A stretch of 64,000 nt of DNA from Brevibacterium sp. JSBI002 (GCF_026013965.1 NZ_CP110341.1:1-64000), one strand, 5' to 3'. Positions 1-12,145 are shown, counted from the stretch's first letter. Notes: generated by a model not told the origin, from the sequence alone. Numbers and translations are program-made.

Positions 1-1686
1 GTGTCGAATTCCAAGAATGAGCTCATCAGCCGCTGGCACACGGTGGTCTCAAACCTGGAAAAGGACCCAGACCTCACGTCGCATCAGAAGGGATTCCTCT
101 CCCTCGCGTTGCCGAAGGCCCTCGTCGACAATGCGCTCATCCTTCTCGCCGTACGTGACGAACACACCCGCCGCACCATCGAGACCCGACTGCTCGGCCC
201 CCTGACCAGGGAGTTCTCGAAGGTGCTCGGTTTCGAGGTGACCTTCGGCTTCGTCGTCGATCCTGAACTCGACGTGCCGATCCGCTTCGAGGATCTCATT
301 GGAGAGTCGACCCCTGGGGCCCAGGTTCCCATCGATCCGGTCACCTCCACCTCGGCGACGGGATCCCCTGAACCCACCCCCACCGAGGCGACCGAACCGG
401 TCCGACCGGCACCCGCCGATCATTCGACGCCCGAATTCGCCCAGCCGCACCAGGGCCAGCCGGCCGCGCAGACCTCGGATATCCGGATGCCACAGGCTCA
501 GGCATCGGCACCTCCGGCAACGCAGACGCCCGCCTCGCAGTCGCAGGCTCCGGGCGATTCCGGAATGACGGACCGTGAAATGAAGATCGCCGAGGCGACC
601 GCCGCCCCGATGGGACCGCCCGTCGATGCTCCCGGCGTCGCTCAGCTCAATCCGAAGTACACCTTCGACACCTTCGTCATCGGCGCTTCCAACAGGTTCG
701 CCCATGCAGCGGCCTTCGCTGTCGCCGAGGCACCGGCCAAGGCCTACAATCCTCTGTTCATCTATGGGGACTCGGGATTGGGCAAGACCCATCTGCTCCA
801 TGCGATCGGCTACTACGCGACTCAGCTGTTCCCGGAGATCCGAGTGAAGTACGTCTCCAGCGAAGAGTTCGTCAACGACTTCATCAACACGATCGGCTCG
901 TCGAAGACCTCGAATGCTCTGCGTCCGGCATTCCAGCGCCGCTACCGTGAGGTCGACATCCTCATGATCGACGACATCCAATTCCTGCAGGGCAAGGATG
1001 CGACCGTCGAAGAGTTCTTCCATACGTTCAACGCCCTGCACAATGAGGCCAAACAGGTCGTCATCACCTCCGATCAGCCGCCGAAGATGCTCAAGGGCTT
1101 CGAAGAGCGGCTGCGCTCCCGATTCGAATGGGGGCTGCTCACCGACGTGCAGCCACCGGACATGGAGACTCGGTTCGCGATTCTGCGCCGCAAGGCCGCA
1201 GCCGAACAGCTCGATGTTCCCGACGATGTCCTCGAATACATCGCCTCCCGTGTGTCCTCGAACATCCGCGAACTCGAAGGCGCCCTCATCCGGGTCACGG
1301 CATTCGCCAACCTCAACGATCAGCAGATCGACGTCTCCTTGGCCGAGACCGTCCTCAAGGACTTCATCACCCCCGATGACACCCCCGCGGTCACGGCCGC
1401 GGACATCATGGGCCAGACCGCTGCCTACTTCAGCCTCACCCTCGATGACCTGTGCGGAACCTCCCGGTCCAGGACTCTGACGACGGCCAGGCAGATCGCC
1501 ATGTATCTGTGCCGTGAGCTCACCGACCTCTCCCTGCCGAAGATCGGACAGGCGTTCGGTGGACGCGATCACACCACCGTGATGCACGCGAACAAGAAGA
1601 TTCGAACTCAGATGGCTGAACGACGGGCCGTCTACACCCAGGTCACCGAACTCACAAACCGCATTAAACAACAGCACCGCCTATAG
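1..1686 (+). CDS. dnaA: Chromosomal replication initiator protein DnaA
   Basis: DnaA binds DnaA boxes, oligomerises with ATP and opens oriC. The 561-residue protein shows domain I at about 1-95, a long Pro/Gln/Ala-rich linker (about 105-205), and the AAA+ ATPase with Walker [10 protein letters not shown] and Walker [12 protein letters not shown]. The C-terminal DNA-binding domain carries the signature [15 protein letters not shown]. The start is a GTG that coincides with the first base of the window, which suggests the source sequence was rotated to dnaA, so no upstream RBS can be inspected. It is followed by the oriC spacer and dnaN, as in most actinobacteria. The linker is longer than in E. 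coli DnaA, which is usual for actinobacteria. Confidence 0.98.
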   Translation: MSNSKNELISRWHTVVSNLEKDPDLTSHQKGFLSLALPKALVDNALILLAVRDEHTRRTIETRLLGPLTREFSKVLGFEVTFGFVVDPELDVPIRFEDLIGESTPGAQVPIDPVTSTSATGSPEPTPTEATEPVRPAPADHSTPEFAQPHQGQPAAQTSDIRMPQAQASAPPATQTPASQSQAPGDSGMTDREMKIAEATAAPMGPPVDAPGVAQLNPKYTFDTFVIGASNRFAHAAAFAVAEAPAKAYNPLFIYGDSGLGKTHLLHAIGYYATQLFPEIRVKYVSSEEFVNDFINTIGSSKTSNALRPAFQRRYREVDILMIDDIQFLQGKDATVEEFFHTFNALHNEAKQVVITSDQPPKMLKGFEERLRSRFEWGLLTDVQPPDMETRFAILRRKAAAEQLDVPDDVLEYIASRVSSNIRELEGALIRVTAFANLNDQQIDVSLAETVLKDFITPDDTPAVTAADIMGQTAAYFSLTLDDLCGTSRSRTLTTARQIAMYLCRELTDLSLPKIGQAFGGRDHTTVMHANKKIRTQMAERRAVYTQVTELTNRIKQQHRL

Positions 1687-2242
1687 AAGACGTCATACAC
1701 ATCTGTGGATAACCCTGGGGACAATTGCTCACAGCTTGGGGAAAGAGCGGTGGACAGAACTGGTCCACGGGTGGAAAGATGTGAACTACATGCTTGTGTT
1801 TACCCAAGCGCCCACCGACGTCTCCGTCACGGTACACATGGCATCCACAAGCCCATAATGGCTCGGACCCCTTGATTACTCTGGGGTAAGCGGCATTTGT
1901 CCACAGTCTCCACATGTGCTGATACTTCTACCAAGTGAATTCAACTCTTAAGAGGGCGACCGCCACCGACTGCTGAGGTGGATGAGCTTCGAGCTCACGA
2001 GCTCGAGGTCGAGAGAGTCATGGACCTAAAGGATATTCGAACACAGGATCACAGCTGATTCTCGAATGCGAGATTCACTCACTGAGCACCCTCGGCATCC
2101 CTTTTCGGCCGGCTCTCCTGAGGTGGGCACAAATCGGATAGGCTGTGTAAAGTTTTCCGAGCAGTATCGAGCCTGTGACTCGCAACCCGGAATCTCGTGC
2201 CAGATGCCCAGTGCAGGTCGGGTGGCCACCCGAAGGAGTAAA
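1687..2242. other. oriC: Replication origin region (oriC) between dnaA and dnaN
   Basis: This is a 556-base non-coding spacer. DnaA-box-like sites seen: TGTGGATAA at 1704-1712 (a perfect TTATCCACA on the minus strand), TTGTCCACA at 1897-1905 (the form common in actinobacteria), and degenerate sites at 1841-1849 and 1906-1914. An AT-richer stretch lies at about 1921-1952 and could be the unwinding element. An imperfect inverted repeat built on GAGCTC lies at about 1986-2007. The dnaN promoter must also lie here but no strong -35/-10 pair stands out. Assignment as oriC follows from the dnaA-dnaN position plus the boxes; the exact borders are inferred. Confidence 0.85.
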
Positions 2243-3382
2243 GTGAACGCGGAAGCATCCCCCTTGAAGTTCAAAGTCAATCGCGACGTTCTCGCTGACG
2301 CTGTTGCCTGGGCGACCAAGACTCTGCCCAACCGTCCTTCCGCTCCGGTCCTCACCGGTATTCTCATCACCGCCGAAGCTGGCGGCACAGTGCGTCTGGC
2401 CGTCTTCGACTACGAAGTCTCATCCCGCGTCGAGATCGTCGCCGACGTCGCCTCCGCAGGAACGGTCCTCGTCTCCGGACGGCTGCTCGCCGACATCTCG
2501 AAGGCTCTGCCGAACCAAGAGGTCACCCTCGAACAGATCGATGCGAAGGTCGACGTGACCTGCGGATCCTCGCGCTTCTCACTGATGACGATGCCCGTGG
2601 CCGAATACCCCGCGCTGCCGCAGGTCCCCGATGACTCCGGCACCGTTTCGGCCGGTGAGTTCCAGAACGCCGTCTCGCAGGTCACCATCGCGACCTCGAA
2701 GGACGACACCCTGCCGATCCTCACCAGCGTGAGAGTCGAGATCGAGGGCGAGAAGGTCACGATGCTCGCCACCGACCGCTACCGTCTGGCCGTTCGCGAG
2801 TTCACCTGGAACCCGGGACGCCCCGACGTCTCGGCCGTGGCCCTGCTGCGCGGACGCACGCTCTCCGATGTCTCGAAGTCCCTCGGCGGCGACGTCACGA
2901 TCGGTCTGAGCACCGATGCCGGCAAGGACCTCATCTCCTTCACCTCGGCGGGTCGAGTCACAACCTCGCTGCTCATCGAGGGCGAGTACCCGAAGGTCCG
3001 CTCGCTGTTCCCGGATTCGGTTCCGATCCACGCCATCGTCGAGACCGCCGTGCTGCGCGAAGCCGTTCGCCGTGTCTCGCTCGTGGCAGAACGCAACACC
3101 CCGCTGCGCTTCGAGGTCACCGACGGTATGCTCACCCTCCACGCCGGCACCGGTGATGACGCTCAGGCCTCCGAAGCCGTCGAAGCCACTCTCCAGGGCG
3201 ATGAGATCACCGTCGGCTTCAACCCGCACTACATCGCCGAAGGTCTCGCCGCGGTCGAGAGCCCGTACGTGAACTTCTCCTTCACGCAGCCGATGAAGCC
3301 GGTCATCATCTCCGGGCAGAAGGAACTCGACGGTCCTGCCGACGAGTCCTATCGCTATCTGCTCATGCCCACGCGCATCTGA
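2243..3382 (+). CDS. dnaN: DNA polymerase III beta subunit (sliding clamp)
   Basis: The clamp is a ring-shaped dimer that tethers DNA polymerase III to DNA. The reading frame is open from 2066, but the GTG at 2243 is preceded by GAAGGAG (about 2232-2238) and gives VNAEASPLKFKVNRD, matching clamp N-termini. The 379-residue length is normal. Three repeated clamp domains are visible, with the typical LPILTSV and ATDRYRLAVREF segments in the middle and YRYLLMPTRI at the C-terminus. The stop codon abuts the recF start, so the two genes are probably translationally coupled. Confidence 0.97.
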   Translation: MNAEASPLKFKVNRDVLADAVAWATKTLPNRPSAPVLTGILITAEAGGTVRLAVFDYEVSSRVEIVADVASAGTVLVSGRLLADISKALPNQEVTLEQIDAKVDVTCGSSRFSLMTMPVAEYPALPQVPDDSGTVSAGEFQNAVSQVTIATSKDDTLPILTSVRVEIEGEKVTMLATDRYRLAVREFTWNPGRPDVSAVALLRGRTLSDVSKSLGGDVTIGLSTDAGKDLISFTSAGRVTTSLLIEGEYPKVRSLFPDSVPIHAIVETAVLREAVRRVSLVAERNTPLRFEVTDGMLTLHAGTGDDAQASEAVEATLQGDEITVGFNPHYIAEGLAAVESPYVNFSFTQPMKPVIISGQKELDGPADESYRYLLMPTRI

Positions 3383-4519
3383 ATGTGGATATCCCGACTC
3401 TCCCTGCGTGACTATCGGTCGTATCCGGAGCTCGACCTCGAGTTCTCACCCGGAGTCACCACATTCGTGGCCGACAATGGGACCGGGAAGACCAATATCG
3501 TCGAGGCGATCGGGTATCTCGCTCACCAGCGCTCCCATCGGGTGGCCTTCGACGCACCGCTCGTCCACGAGGGGCGTCCGGCTGCGACGGTGTCCGCACT
3601 GGTCAACCGGGATCAGCGGCATGCCACCGTCGAGGTGACGATCCAGGCCAAAGGCGCCAACCGGGCTCGAGTCAACCGCAATGCGGTGAAGCTCAAGGAC
3701 ATCCTCGGCTTCGTCTCCTGTGTCGTCTTCGCTCCCGAGGACCTCAGTCTGGTCCGCGGTGAACCGGCCGAACGCCGGTCGTGGATCGACACGCTCGTCG
3801 TGGCGCGCAATCCGCGCTTCGCCTCGATCATCACGGACTTCGAACGGGCACTCAAACAGCGCAATGCTCTGCTCAAACGGCTCCGCGAGGACCGCGATCC
3901 CGGCCTCGAGGCGACTCTCGACATCTGGAACATGGCCTACGCGGACTCCGCTGCCGAACTCGTCTTCGGGCGCCAGCGGATCCTCGCCGATATCGTCGAA
4001 CCGCTGCAGACGAACTTCGCCTATATCGCAGCCGATGCCCGGCTGGAACGGCAAGGTGCCCACATCGCCTACGATTCGCGCATCGACTACTCGCAGGCCG
4101 CATCCGCTGCCGACTGCAAGGAGCTGCTGCTGGCGGCCCTCGACCGTCGCCGGACGACTGAGATCGAGCGCGGACTGACCCTGCACGGACCCGGTCGCGA
4201 TGATCTGTCGCTGATGATCGGAACCCATCCGGCGAAGGGCTATGCCTCTCACGGAGAGACCTGGTCGCTGGCGCTGGCCATGCAGCTGGCAGGGTGGGAT
4301 CTGCTCTCCGCCGATGCCGGAAGCGCCGCTGAACAGCCGATCCTCGTCCTCGATGACGTCTTCGCCGAACTTGACACCGGTCGGCGTCAGCGTCTGGCTT
4401 CCAGAGTGACATCGGCCGAACAGGTCTTCATCACCGCGGCCGTCGACTCCGATCTGCCCGATGGTCTCGAAGGAATCCGGATCGACCAGTCCCGACTCCT
4501 GAGCAGCGGCGCATCATGA
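3383..4519 (+). CDS. recF: DNA replication/repair protein RecF
   Basis: RecF is an SMC-like ATPase that helps load RecA at single-strand gaps in the RecFOR pathway. The 378-residue protein opens with the RecF-typical YRSYPELDLEF, has Walker A DNGTGKTNIVEAIGYL near residue 32, a signature region near 275 and Walker B PILVLDDVFAELD near 320. The ATG lies directly after the dnaN stop with no separate Shine-Dalgarno sequence, and the end overlaps the next gene by four bases (ATGA). This is the usual dnaN-recF-DUF721 operon order. Confidence 0.97.
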   Translation: MWISRLSLRDYRSYPELDLEFSPGVTTFVADNGTGKTNIVEAIGYLAHQRSHRVAFDAPLVHEGRPAATVSALVNRDQRHATVEVTIQAKGANRARVNRNAVKLKDILGFVSCVVFAPEDLSLVRGEPAERRSWIDTLVVARNPRFASIITDFERALKQRNALLKRLREDRDPGLEATLDIWNMAYADSAAELVFGRQRILADIVEPLQTNFAYIAADARLERQGAHIAYDSRIDYSQAASAADCKELLLAALDRRRTTEIERGLTLHGPGRDDLSLMIGTHPAKGYASHGETWSLALAMQLAGWDLLSADAGSAAEQPILVLDDVFAELDTGRRQRLASRVTSAEQVFITAAVDSDLPDGLEGIRIDQSRLLSSGAS

Positions 4520-5028
4520 GCGGCATCGACCGGGACTACTCCACTCCCGTCGCCGCACTCGAAGCACTCGACCGAGTCCGCCGGATGGAGGTCACCGAAG
4601 CGAAGTTCGTCCGCAGTCGTCGCCGTTCCCGCCTGCGCGGCGAAGCCGTCTACTCGGGGTCGGGTCGAGACGGCCGTGACCCGAAGACCGTGTCATCTGT
4701 GCTCGGTTCGCTCATCACGGACCGCGGCTGGTCGTCCTCACTCGACATCGGCAAGGTGCTCGGCCGGTGGCCCGACCTCGTCGGACCTCAGGTGGCCCAG
4801 CACGCGACCCCCGTCGACTTCTCTCCTCCCCTGCTCGTCATCGCCGCAGACTCGACGACCTGGGCGACCCAGCTGCGAGTGCTCAAACCGACGATCCTGC
4901 GGAAGCTCGAGGAAGGGCTGGGCTCGGCGACGATCACCGAGATCGAGATCAAGGGGCCACAGGGACGCAGCTTCAAACGCGGTCGACGATCGGTGGCCGG
5001 CCGCGGACCTCGGGACACATTCGGGTGA
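4516..5028 (+). CDS. DUF721 (DciA-like) protein
   Basis: A 170-residue protein starting in a 4-base ATGA overlap with recF. The DUF721 core is at about 62-150, including the WPDLVGPQVAQHATPVDF segment followed by the LVIAADSTTWATQLRVLK beta-rich part. The N-terminus is basic and predicted disordered, and the C-terminus is rich in Arg and Gly. The family includes DciA, which assists loading of the replicative helicase in bacteria lacking DnaC/DnaI. That role fits its position next to dnaA, dnaN and recF but is inferred here. The same gene sits between recF and gyrB in mycobacteria. Confidence 0.88.
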   Translation: MSGIDRDYSTPVAALEALDRVRRMEVTEAKFVRSRRRSRLRGEAVYSGSGRDGRDPKTVSSVLGSLITDRGWSSSLDIGKVLGRWPDLVGPQVAQHATPVDFSPPLLVIAADSTTWATQLRVLKPTILRKLEEGLGSATITEIEIKGPQGRSFKRGRRSVAGRGPRDTFG

Positions 5029-7245
<2,217 letters not shown>

Positions 7246-7253
7246 TCAACCGT

Positions 7254-7280
7254 CCTCACCGGGGCCCCGCCTCGGTGAGG
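7254..7280 (+). terminator. Hairpin between gyrB and gyrA
   Basis: CCTCACCG at 7254-7261 pairs with CGGTGAGG at 7273-7280 around an 11-base GC-rich loop, immediately after the gyrB stop. There is no T-run, so it is more likely an attenuating or RNA-stabilising hairpin than a strong terminator. Confidence 0.4.
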
Positions 7281-7385
7281 GTGGGAGACCGGACGCACCG
7301 CACCCATTCTTTGCACGCACCAATCTCCGCCGCACACGGCTGAGATCCAGCCGGACACGGTACGAACACAAGGGAAGAGCCCACA

Positions 7386-9953
7386 TTGGCCGACGAGAAC
7401 GATATCGGAACAGAAATCAACCGGATCGAACAGGTTGATCTCAACCTCGAGATGCAGAGGTCGTACCTCGATTACGCGATGAGCGTGATCGTCGGACGTG
7501 CCCTGCCCGACGTCCGCGACGGACTCAAGCCCGTCCACCGCCGCGTGCTCTACGCGATGTTCGACGGCGGCTACCGCCCCGACCGCAACTTCTCCAAGTG
7601 CTCGCGCGTCGTCGGCGACGTGATGGGCCAGTACCACCCGCACGGTGACACGGCGATCTACGACGCCATGGTCCGCCTCGTGCAGCCGTGGACGATGCGC
7701 TACCCACTCGTGGCCGGTCAGGGCAACTTCGGTTCCCCGGGCGACGACGGAGCTGCCGCACCGCGTTATACCGAGTGCAAGATGGCGCCCCTGGCCATGG
7801 AGATGGTCCGGGACATCGAAGAAGGCACCGTCGACTTCCAGGACAACTACGACGGCCGCAACCAGGAACCCATGGTCCTGCCCTCCAGGTTCCCGAACCT
7901 GCTGGTCAACGGCTCGGCCGGCATTGCTGTGGGTATGGCCACGAACATTCCTCCGCACAACCTGCGCGAGGTTGCCCAGGGCGCACAGTGGCTGCTGTCC
8001 CACCCGGAGGCGAGCAAGGAAGAGGCTCTCGAGGCCCTCCTCGGCATCATCAAGGGACCCGACTTCCCGATGGGCGCGACGGTCCTCGGCCGCAAGGGCA
8101 TCGAGGACACCTATCGCACCGGTCGCGGATCGATCACCCAGCGAGCCGTTGTCGAAGTCGAAGAGATCCAGGGCCGCACCTGCCTCGTCGTCACCCAGTT
8201 GCCGTACATGGTCAACCCGGACACCCTGGCCGCGAAGATCGCCTCCTACGTCAAGGACGGCAAGGTCGCCGGCATCGCCGATCTGCGCGACGAGTCCTCG
8301 GGCCGCACCGGTCAGCGCCTGGTCATCGTGCTCAAGCGCGATGCCGTGGCCAAGGTCGTGCTAAACAACCTGTATAAGCACACGTCGCTGCAGGAGAACT
8401 TCTCCGCGAACATGCTGGCCCTCGTCGACAGCGTGCCGCGCACACTGAGCATCGACTCGTTCCTGCGCCTGTGGGTCAAGCACCAGATCGAAGTCATCGT
8501 CCGTCGCACGCAGTTCCGTCTGCGCAAGGCCGAGGAACGCGCTCATATCCTGCGCGGCTACCTCAAGGCCCTCGACGCCCTCGACGAGGTCATCGCCCTG
8601 ATCCGCCGCTCCCCGTCCTCGGACGAGGCCCGGACCGGACTGATGGAGCTGCTCGAGGTCGACGAACTTCAGGCCAATGCGATCCTCGACCTGCAGCTGC
8701 GCCGACTGGCCGCGCTGGAGCGTCTGAAGATCCAGGAAGAGGCCGAGAAGATCGAGCAGCAGATCGCCGAGTACAACCACATCCTGGCAACCCCGGCTCG
8801 CCAGCGTGAGATCGTGTCCGAGGAACTCGACGAGATCGTCGAGCGCTACGGTGATGATCGCCGGACGAAGATCCTCGCCGGATTCGACGGTGATGTGTCC
8901 ATGGAGGACCTCATCCCCGAGGAAGAGGTCGTCGTCACCATCACCCGCGGCGGCTATGCGAAGCGGACCCAGACGCACCTCTACCGGGCCCAGCACCGCG
9001 GCGGCAAGGGCATCAAGGGCGCGGCACTGCGCGGCGACGACGTCGTCGAACAGTTCTTCGTCACCTCCACCCACAACTGGCTGCTGTTCTTCACGAACAC
9101 CGGTCGCGTGTACCGGGCGAAGGCCTATGAGCTGCCCGAGGGCTCACGGGACGCCAAGGGCCAGCACGTGGCGAACCTGCTCGCCCTCCAGCCGGGTGAG
9201 ACGATCGCCCAGGTGCTGTCGATCCGGGACTACGAGGTGGCCGACTTCCTCATCCTCGCCACCCGTTCCGGTGTGGTGAAGAAGACCCGCCTGAGTGAGT
9301 ACGACTCGAACCGCACCGGCGGTGTCATCGCCATCAACCTGCGCGAATACAAGGGTCAGCCCGATGAACTGGTCTCGGCCCGCATCGTCGGAGCCGAGGA
9401 TCACCTGCTGCTGATCTCGCGCAAGGGCATGTCGATCCGCTTCGCCGCCGATGACGAGTCGATCCGTCCCCTGGGCCGAGTCACCGGTGGCGTCACGGGT
9501 ATGAAGTTCAAGGACGACGACGAGCTGCTCACGATGGATGTCGTTCGGCCGGACACCTACGTCTTCGTCGTCACGGAAGCCGGGTTCGCCAAGCGCACGC
9601 CGGTCGACGAGTACCGTCTGCAGGGGCGTGGCGGTCTGGGAATCCGGGTTGCGAAGATCACCGAACAGCGCGGAGACTTGGTAGGCGGACTCATCGTCGA
9701 AGACGGTGAGGAGGTCCTCGTGGTCATGGAGCGCGGTAAGATCGTTCGGTCGAGCATCGATGAAGTTCCGGCGAAGGGACGCAACACCATGGGTGTGGTG
9801 TTCGCGAAACCGGACAAGAAAGACCGTATTATCGCAGTGACCCGTGGGCCCGAAGCCGAGGTCGAAGACGAGATCGAAAGCGAAGACGATGCCGAAGTCC
9901 CGGAAGGTGAGGTCGCAGAGCCTCAGACCGGCAACGAGGATGTGGAAGAGTGA
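7386..9953 (+). CDS. gyrA: DNA gyrase subunit A
   Basis: This is the DNA-breaking subunit of gyrase. The 855-residue protein begins with TTG (MADENDIG) after an AGGGAAGAG site. The winged-helix breakage domain contains the catalytic tyrosine in [10 protein letters not shown] near residue 120, and the quinolone-region segment [13 protein letters not shown]. The residue equivalent to E. coli Ser83 is Thr here; this is wild type in some bacteria and is not by itself evidence of resistance. The C-terminal beta-pinwheel with the GyrA-box-like KGIKGAAL is followed by an acidic tail. The stop overlaps the GTG start of the next gene. Confidence 0.98.
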   Translation: MADENDIGTEINRIEQVDLNLEMQRSYLDYAMSVIVGRALPDVRDGLKPVHRRVLYAMFDGGYRPDRNFSKCSRVVGDVMGQYHPHGDTAIYDAMVRLVQPWTMRYPLVAGQGNFGSPGDDGAAAPRYTECKMAPLAMEMVRDIEEGTVDFQDNYDGRNQEPMVLPSRFPNLLVNGSAGIAVGMATNIPPHNLREVAQGAQWLLSHPEASKEEALEALLGIIKGPDFPMGATVLGRKGIEDTYRTGRGSITQRAVVEVEEIQGRTCLVVTQLPYMVNPDTLAAKIASYVKDGKVAGIADLRDESSGRTGQRLVIVLKRDAVAKVVLNNLYKHTSLQENFSANMLALVDSVPRTLSIDSFLRLWVKHQIEVIVRRTQFRLRKAEERAHILRGYLKALDALDEVIALIRRSPSSDEARTGLMELLEVDELQANAILDLQLRRLAALERLKIQEEAEKIEQQIAEYNHILATPARQREIVSEELDEIVERYGDDRRTKILAGFDGDVSMEDLIPEEEVVVTITRGGYAKRTQTHLYRAQHRGGKGIKGAALRGDDVVEQFFVTSTHNWLLFFTNTGRVYRAKAYELPEGSRDAKGQHVANLLALQPGETIAQVLSIRDYEVADFLILATRSGVVKKTRLSEYDSNRTGGVIAINLREYKGQPDELVSARIVGAEDHLLLISRKGMSIRFAADDESIRPLGRVTGGVTGMKFKDDDELLTMDVVRPDTYVFVVTEAGFAKRTPVDEYRLQGRGGLGIRVAKITEQRGDLVGGLIVEDGEEVLVVMERGKIVRSSIDEVPAKGRNTMGVVFAKPDKKDRIIAVTRGPEAEVEDEIESEDDAEVPEGEVAEPQTGNEDVEE

Positions 9954-10810
9954 GCGATAGCAAACAGCCAGGCTCAGGTAAGATCATACGCACGTCGAGC
10001 GGCTCGACCCGTCTGACGGCCGGAGCGTCGAAGTCCGATGACAAGTCGGCTGCAGCAAGCGGTTCAGGTTCGAACTCCGGGTCGGGAACCGGCGCGAAAC
10101 AGGGATCCGGCTCCGGTCGCGGCTCTTCGGGCCCGAACAGCCAGAACGCCACCGTCGTCGCACCTCCCGCTCCGAAGGCCTCGCCGAAGCCCAACCGGGC
10201 GCCCTCGGCCGGCTCGACGCCATCGGCGCACACCGGGTCCCAGGGCTCGGGTGCTCAGACCGGTTCGCAGGGATCCGGCGCACCGACTTCCGGTTCACAG
10301 GGTTCGGGCTCCCAGGGATCGGGCGGCGGCAACCGCGGCGCCACCTCGGTGATGGGAAATGCCGCGAACACCGTCCGCGCGAGCTCCGGCAGCGTGAAGA
10401 TGGGCGTGAAGAACATGGTCGACAGCGGGAAGGGCAAGAAGAAAAAGGGCCCCCGCACCGTCCGTCTCACCGTCTCCGCGGTCGACCCGTGGTCGGTTAT
10501 GAAGATGTCGTTCCTCATGTCCGTGGCGATCGGCATCGCCACGATCGTCGCCTTCATCGTGCTGTGGGTCGTGCTGCAGGCGACCGGTGTGATGAGCGGC
10601 CTCGAATCGACGATGAGCGAGCTCGCCGGCGCAGAGTCGGCCGAGCGGATCGTCGGCATCTTCGGCTTCGGTCGTGTCGTCGCGGCCGGCTTCATCATCG
10701 CGGTCATCAACATCGTGCTGATGACGGCGCTGTCGACGTTGGCGGCTTTCATCTACAACATCGGCTCCCTCATCGCCGGCGGATTCAGCCTCACCCTCAC
10801 CGACGACTAA
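9950..10810 (+). CDS. DUF3566 transmembrane protein
   Basis: A 286-residue protein starting at a GTG that overlaps the gyrA stop (GTGA). Residues 1-140 are low complexity, rich in Ser, Gly, Gln and Pro, with several GSQGSG repeats at about 88-125. A basic KGKKKKGPR segment follows. The DUF3566 domain at about 165-286 ([17 protein letters not shown]) has two long hydrophobic helices. The family is conserved downstream of gyrA in actinobacteria and its function is unknown; a cell-envelope or division role is often suggested from location. The repeat-rich N-terminus is probably cytoplasmic and disordered. Confidence 0.85.
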   Translation: MSDSKQPGSGKIIRTSSGSTRLTAGASKSDDKSAAASGSGSNSGSGTGAKQGSGSGRGSSGPNSQNATVVAPPAPKASPKPNRAPSAGSTPSAHTGSQGSGAQTGSQGSGAPTSGSQGSGSQGSGGGNRGATSVMGNAANTVRASSGSVKMGVKNMVDSGKGKKKKGPRTVRLTVSAVDPWSVMKMSFLMSVAIGIATIVAFIVLWVVLQATGVMSGLESTMSELAGAESAERIVGIFGFGRVVAAGFIIAVINIVLMTALSTLAAFIYNIGSLIAGGFSLTLTDD

Positions 10811-10816
10811 TAATTG

Positions 10817-10872
10817 CTACCTGACGGCGGCCCAGCAACCTCGCGCGAGGTTGCTGGGCCGCCGTCAGGTAG
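10817..10872. repeat. Perfect 56-base palindrome, copy 1 of repeat family A, probable terminator
   Basis: Two 28-base arms without a spacer: CTACCTGACGGCGGCCCAGC starts the left arm and its exact complement ends at 10872. It begins six bases after the stop of the DUF3566 gene. A nearly identical sequence lies at 33090-33151, so this is a dispersed repeat as well as a likely transcription terminator. No long T-run follows. Confidence 0.85.
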
Positions 10873-10962
10873 TTCTGGGAGAGTGTGAGAGGGGTCACTG
10901 GGCGTCGATTTGTGTTTAGCTGCGGTCGATGGGTATTGTTTTACTTCGGGTTCACCCGATGA

Positions 10963-11036
10963 GGGCCTATAGCTCAGGCGGTTAGAGCGCTTCGCTGATA
11001 ACGAAGAGGTCCCTGGTTCAAGTCCAGGTAGGCCCA
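10963..11036 (+). tRNA. tRNA-Ile (GAT)
   Basis: A 74-base cloverleaf. The acceptor stem GGGCCTA pairs with TAGGCCC, the anticodon stem-loop is TTCG-CTGATAA-CGAA giving anticodon GAT, and the T-arm is CCTGGTTCAAGTCCAGG. The discriminator base is A and CCA is not encoded. It lies downstream of gyrA as in many actinobacteria. Confidence 0.96.
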
Positions 11037-11073
11037 CGTCCTGTCACAACAGGATTTCCTTTCGAGGAGGATC

Positions 11074-11190
11074 ATGAGAAGATGGATTCTCAGCGGTCTC
11101 ACGTTAGTGGGACTGGGAGTGTTCTTCGGGTGGCGGCACCAGAACCAGAGTGCCCAAGCCGAATGGTCCGAACACACCGACTCGGTGTGA
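11074..11190 (+). CDS. DLW-39-like 38-residue membrane peptide
   Basis: An ATG at 11074 is preceded by a strong GAGGAGG site (11064-11070). It encodes MRRWILSGLTLVGLGVFFGW, then a polar tail ending AEWSEHTDSV. It has one N-terminal hydrophobic helix and an acidic, Trp-containing end. Size, layout and position between tRNA-Ile and tRNA-Ala match the actinobacterial DLW-39 small-protein family, though the DLW triplet itself is replaced by AEW. Function is unknown. The strong ribosome site supports it being a real gene despite its length. Confidence 0.75.
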   Translation: MRRWILSGLTLVGLGVFFGWRHQNQSAQAEWSEHTDSV

Positions 11191-11207
11191 GGGTGTGAAC
11201 CCGTTTC

Positions 11208-11280
11208 GGGGGTATGGCGCAATTGGTAGCGCATCTGCTTTGCAAGCAGAGGGTTAGGGGTTCGAGTCCCCTTACCTCCA
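11208..11280 (+). tRNA. tRNA-Ala (TGC)
   Basis: 73 bases. The acceptor stem GGGGGTA pairs with TACCTCC (one G-T pair), the anticodon loop TTTGCAA gives anticodon TGC, and the T-arm is AGGGGTTCGAGTCCCCT. CCA is not encoded. It pairs with the tRNA-Ile upstream in the common post-gyrA tRNA cluster. Confidence 0.96.
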
Positions 11281-11310
11281 CTCGAGTAGTTTTGAGACAG
11301 CACTCGTAGA

Positions 11311-11348
11311 ACGAAGGCTCCGAACCGATTACGGTTCGGAGCCTTCGT
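11311..11348. terminator. Bidirectional hairpin terminator
   Basis: A perfect 17-base stem, ACGAAGGCTCCGAACCG at 11311-11327 and its complement at 11332-11348, with a 4-base ATTA loop. It sits between tRNA-Ala (plus) and the end of the CHAP gene (minus), so it can serve both convergent units. Confidence 0.85.
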
Positions 11349-11363
11349 CGTTTCCTTGGACGC

Positions 11364-11963
11364 TCAGGCTCGCCAGTACCCGAGGTAGCCGTCGATGAGC
11401 CCGTCATAGGTGTGCAGGCTGCGGTCGCCGTTGAAGTTCTGGTGCCACACCTGGCCCTCGTAGTAGATGCCGATGTGACCGTAGGCGGTGGTGTTGTCAC
11501 CATCGCCCCAGACGAGGATGTCGCCGTTCTCGAACTTCTGATCGGTGTGCCAGGTGAAGCCGTTCGCCTTCATCTTGTCCCCGCCGGATCCGCCCTCCTG
11601 ATAGTCGACGGCATTGCCCCACGCTCCGTGGTCGACGCCGTGGACCTCCTCGAGGGCCCGGGAGATCAGGCTGACGCATTCTCCCTGATAGCCGCCCTGT
11701 GAGTTCGCCAGCGACTTTCCTTCGTAGTGCTTGAGGAAGTCCCCGATGTTCGAGAACTTCTTCTCCGCCTCCGGGTTCGCCGAGGCGGTGTCGGATTCCG
11801 CAGCCGAGTTCTCGGCCGCCGCGTTCGCGGCTCCCGCAGAGGCGGCGGCCGGTGCCGCCGGCTGGGAGGCGGAGGCGATCGAACTGGAGCCGAGCACGGC
11901 GGCTCCGGCGATCATCGCAGCTGTCATGGTCGTCGTGGTGACGTTCTTCAGAGTCATTCTCAT
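11364..11963 (-). CDS. Secreted CHAP-domain peptidoglycan hydrolase
   Basis: A 199-residue protein when started at the ATG at 11963 (MRMTLKNVTTTT); the longer open frame to 12383 is unlike a protein and lacks a signal. The N-terminus is a signal peptide (AMIAGAAVLGSSSIASA), followed by an Ala/Ser/Glu-rich linker. The CHAP (amidase/endopeptidase) domain has the catalytic cysteine in GYQGECVSLISRA and histidine in AYGHIGIYY. Such enzymes cut peptidoglycan cross-bridges or the amide bond. Here it is a single-domain enzyme without a visible wall-binding module, so it could serve in wall turnover or as a secreted lysin. Confidence 0.82.
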   Translation of the reverse strand: MRMTLKNVTTTTMTAAMIAGAAVLGSSSIASASQPAAPAAASAGAANAAAENSAAESDTASANPEAEKKFSNIGDFLKHYEGKSLANSQGGYQGECVSLISRALEEVHGVDHGAWGNAVDYQEGGSGGDKMKANGFTWHTDQKFENGDILVWGDGDNTTAYGHIGIYYEGQVWHQNFNGDRSLHTYDGLIDGYLGYWRA

Positions 11964-12145
11964 CCGTTCGTTCCGCTTGACTGTGTGACTGGCACTGACT
12001 TGCCAGGAGACGATCCGCCTCGGTGACGGGTCGGCTCCTCTGCCGACGCTAACAGCGCCGCGGTGAACATCCGATACGTCGAATCGAAGAGAGAATGAAC
12101 TCCGCTGCGACATCGACGCCGGCCACCTCCGTCTACAGTGAGTCC

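Noticed and set aside
2066..2242. 59-codon extension of dnaN
   Set aside because: No homologous sequence in clamp proteins; the GTG at 2243 has a good ribosome site.
7386..9953. Thr at the GyrA quinolone-resistance position
   Set aside because: Thr is natural at this place in several bacteria, so it is not evidence of resistance without relatives for comparison.
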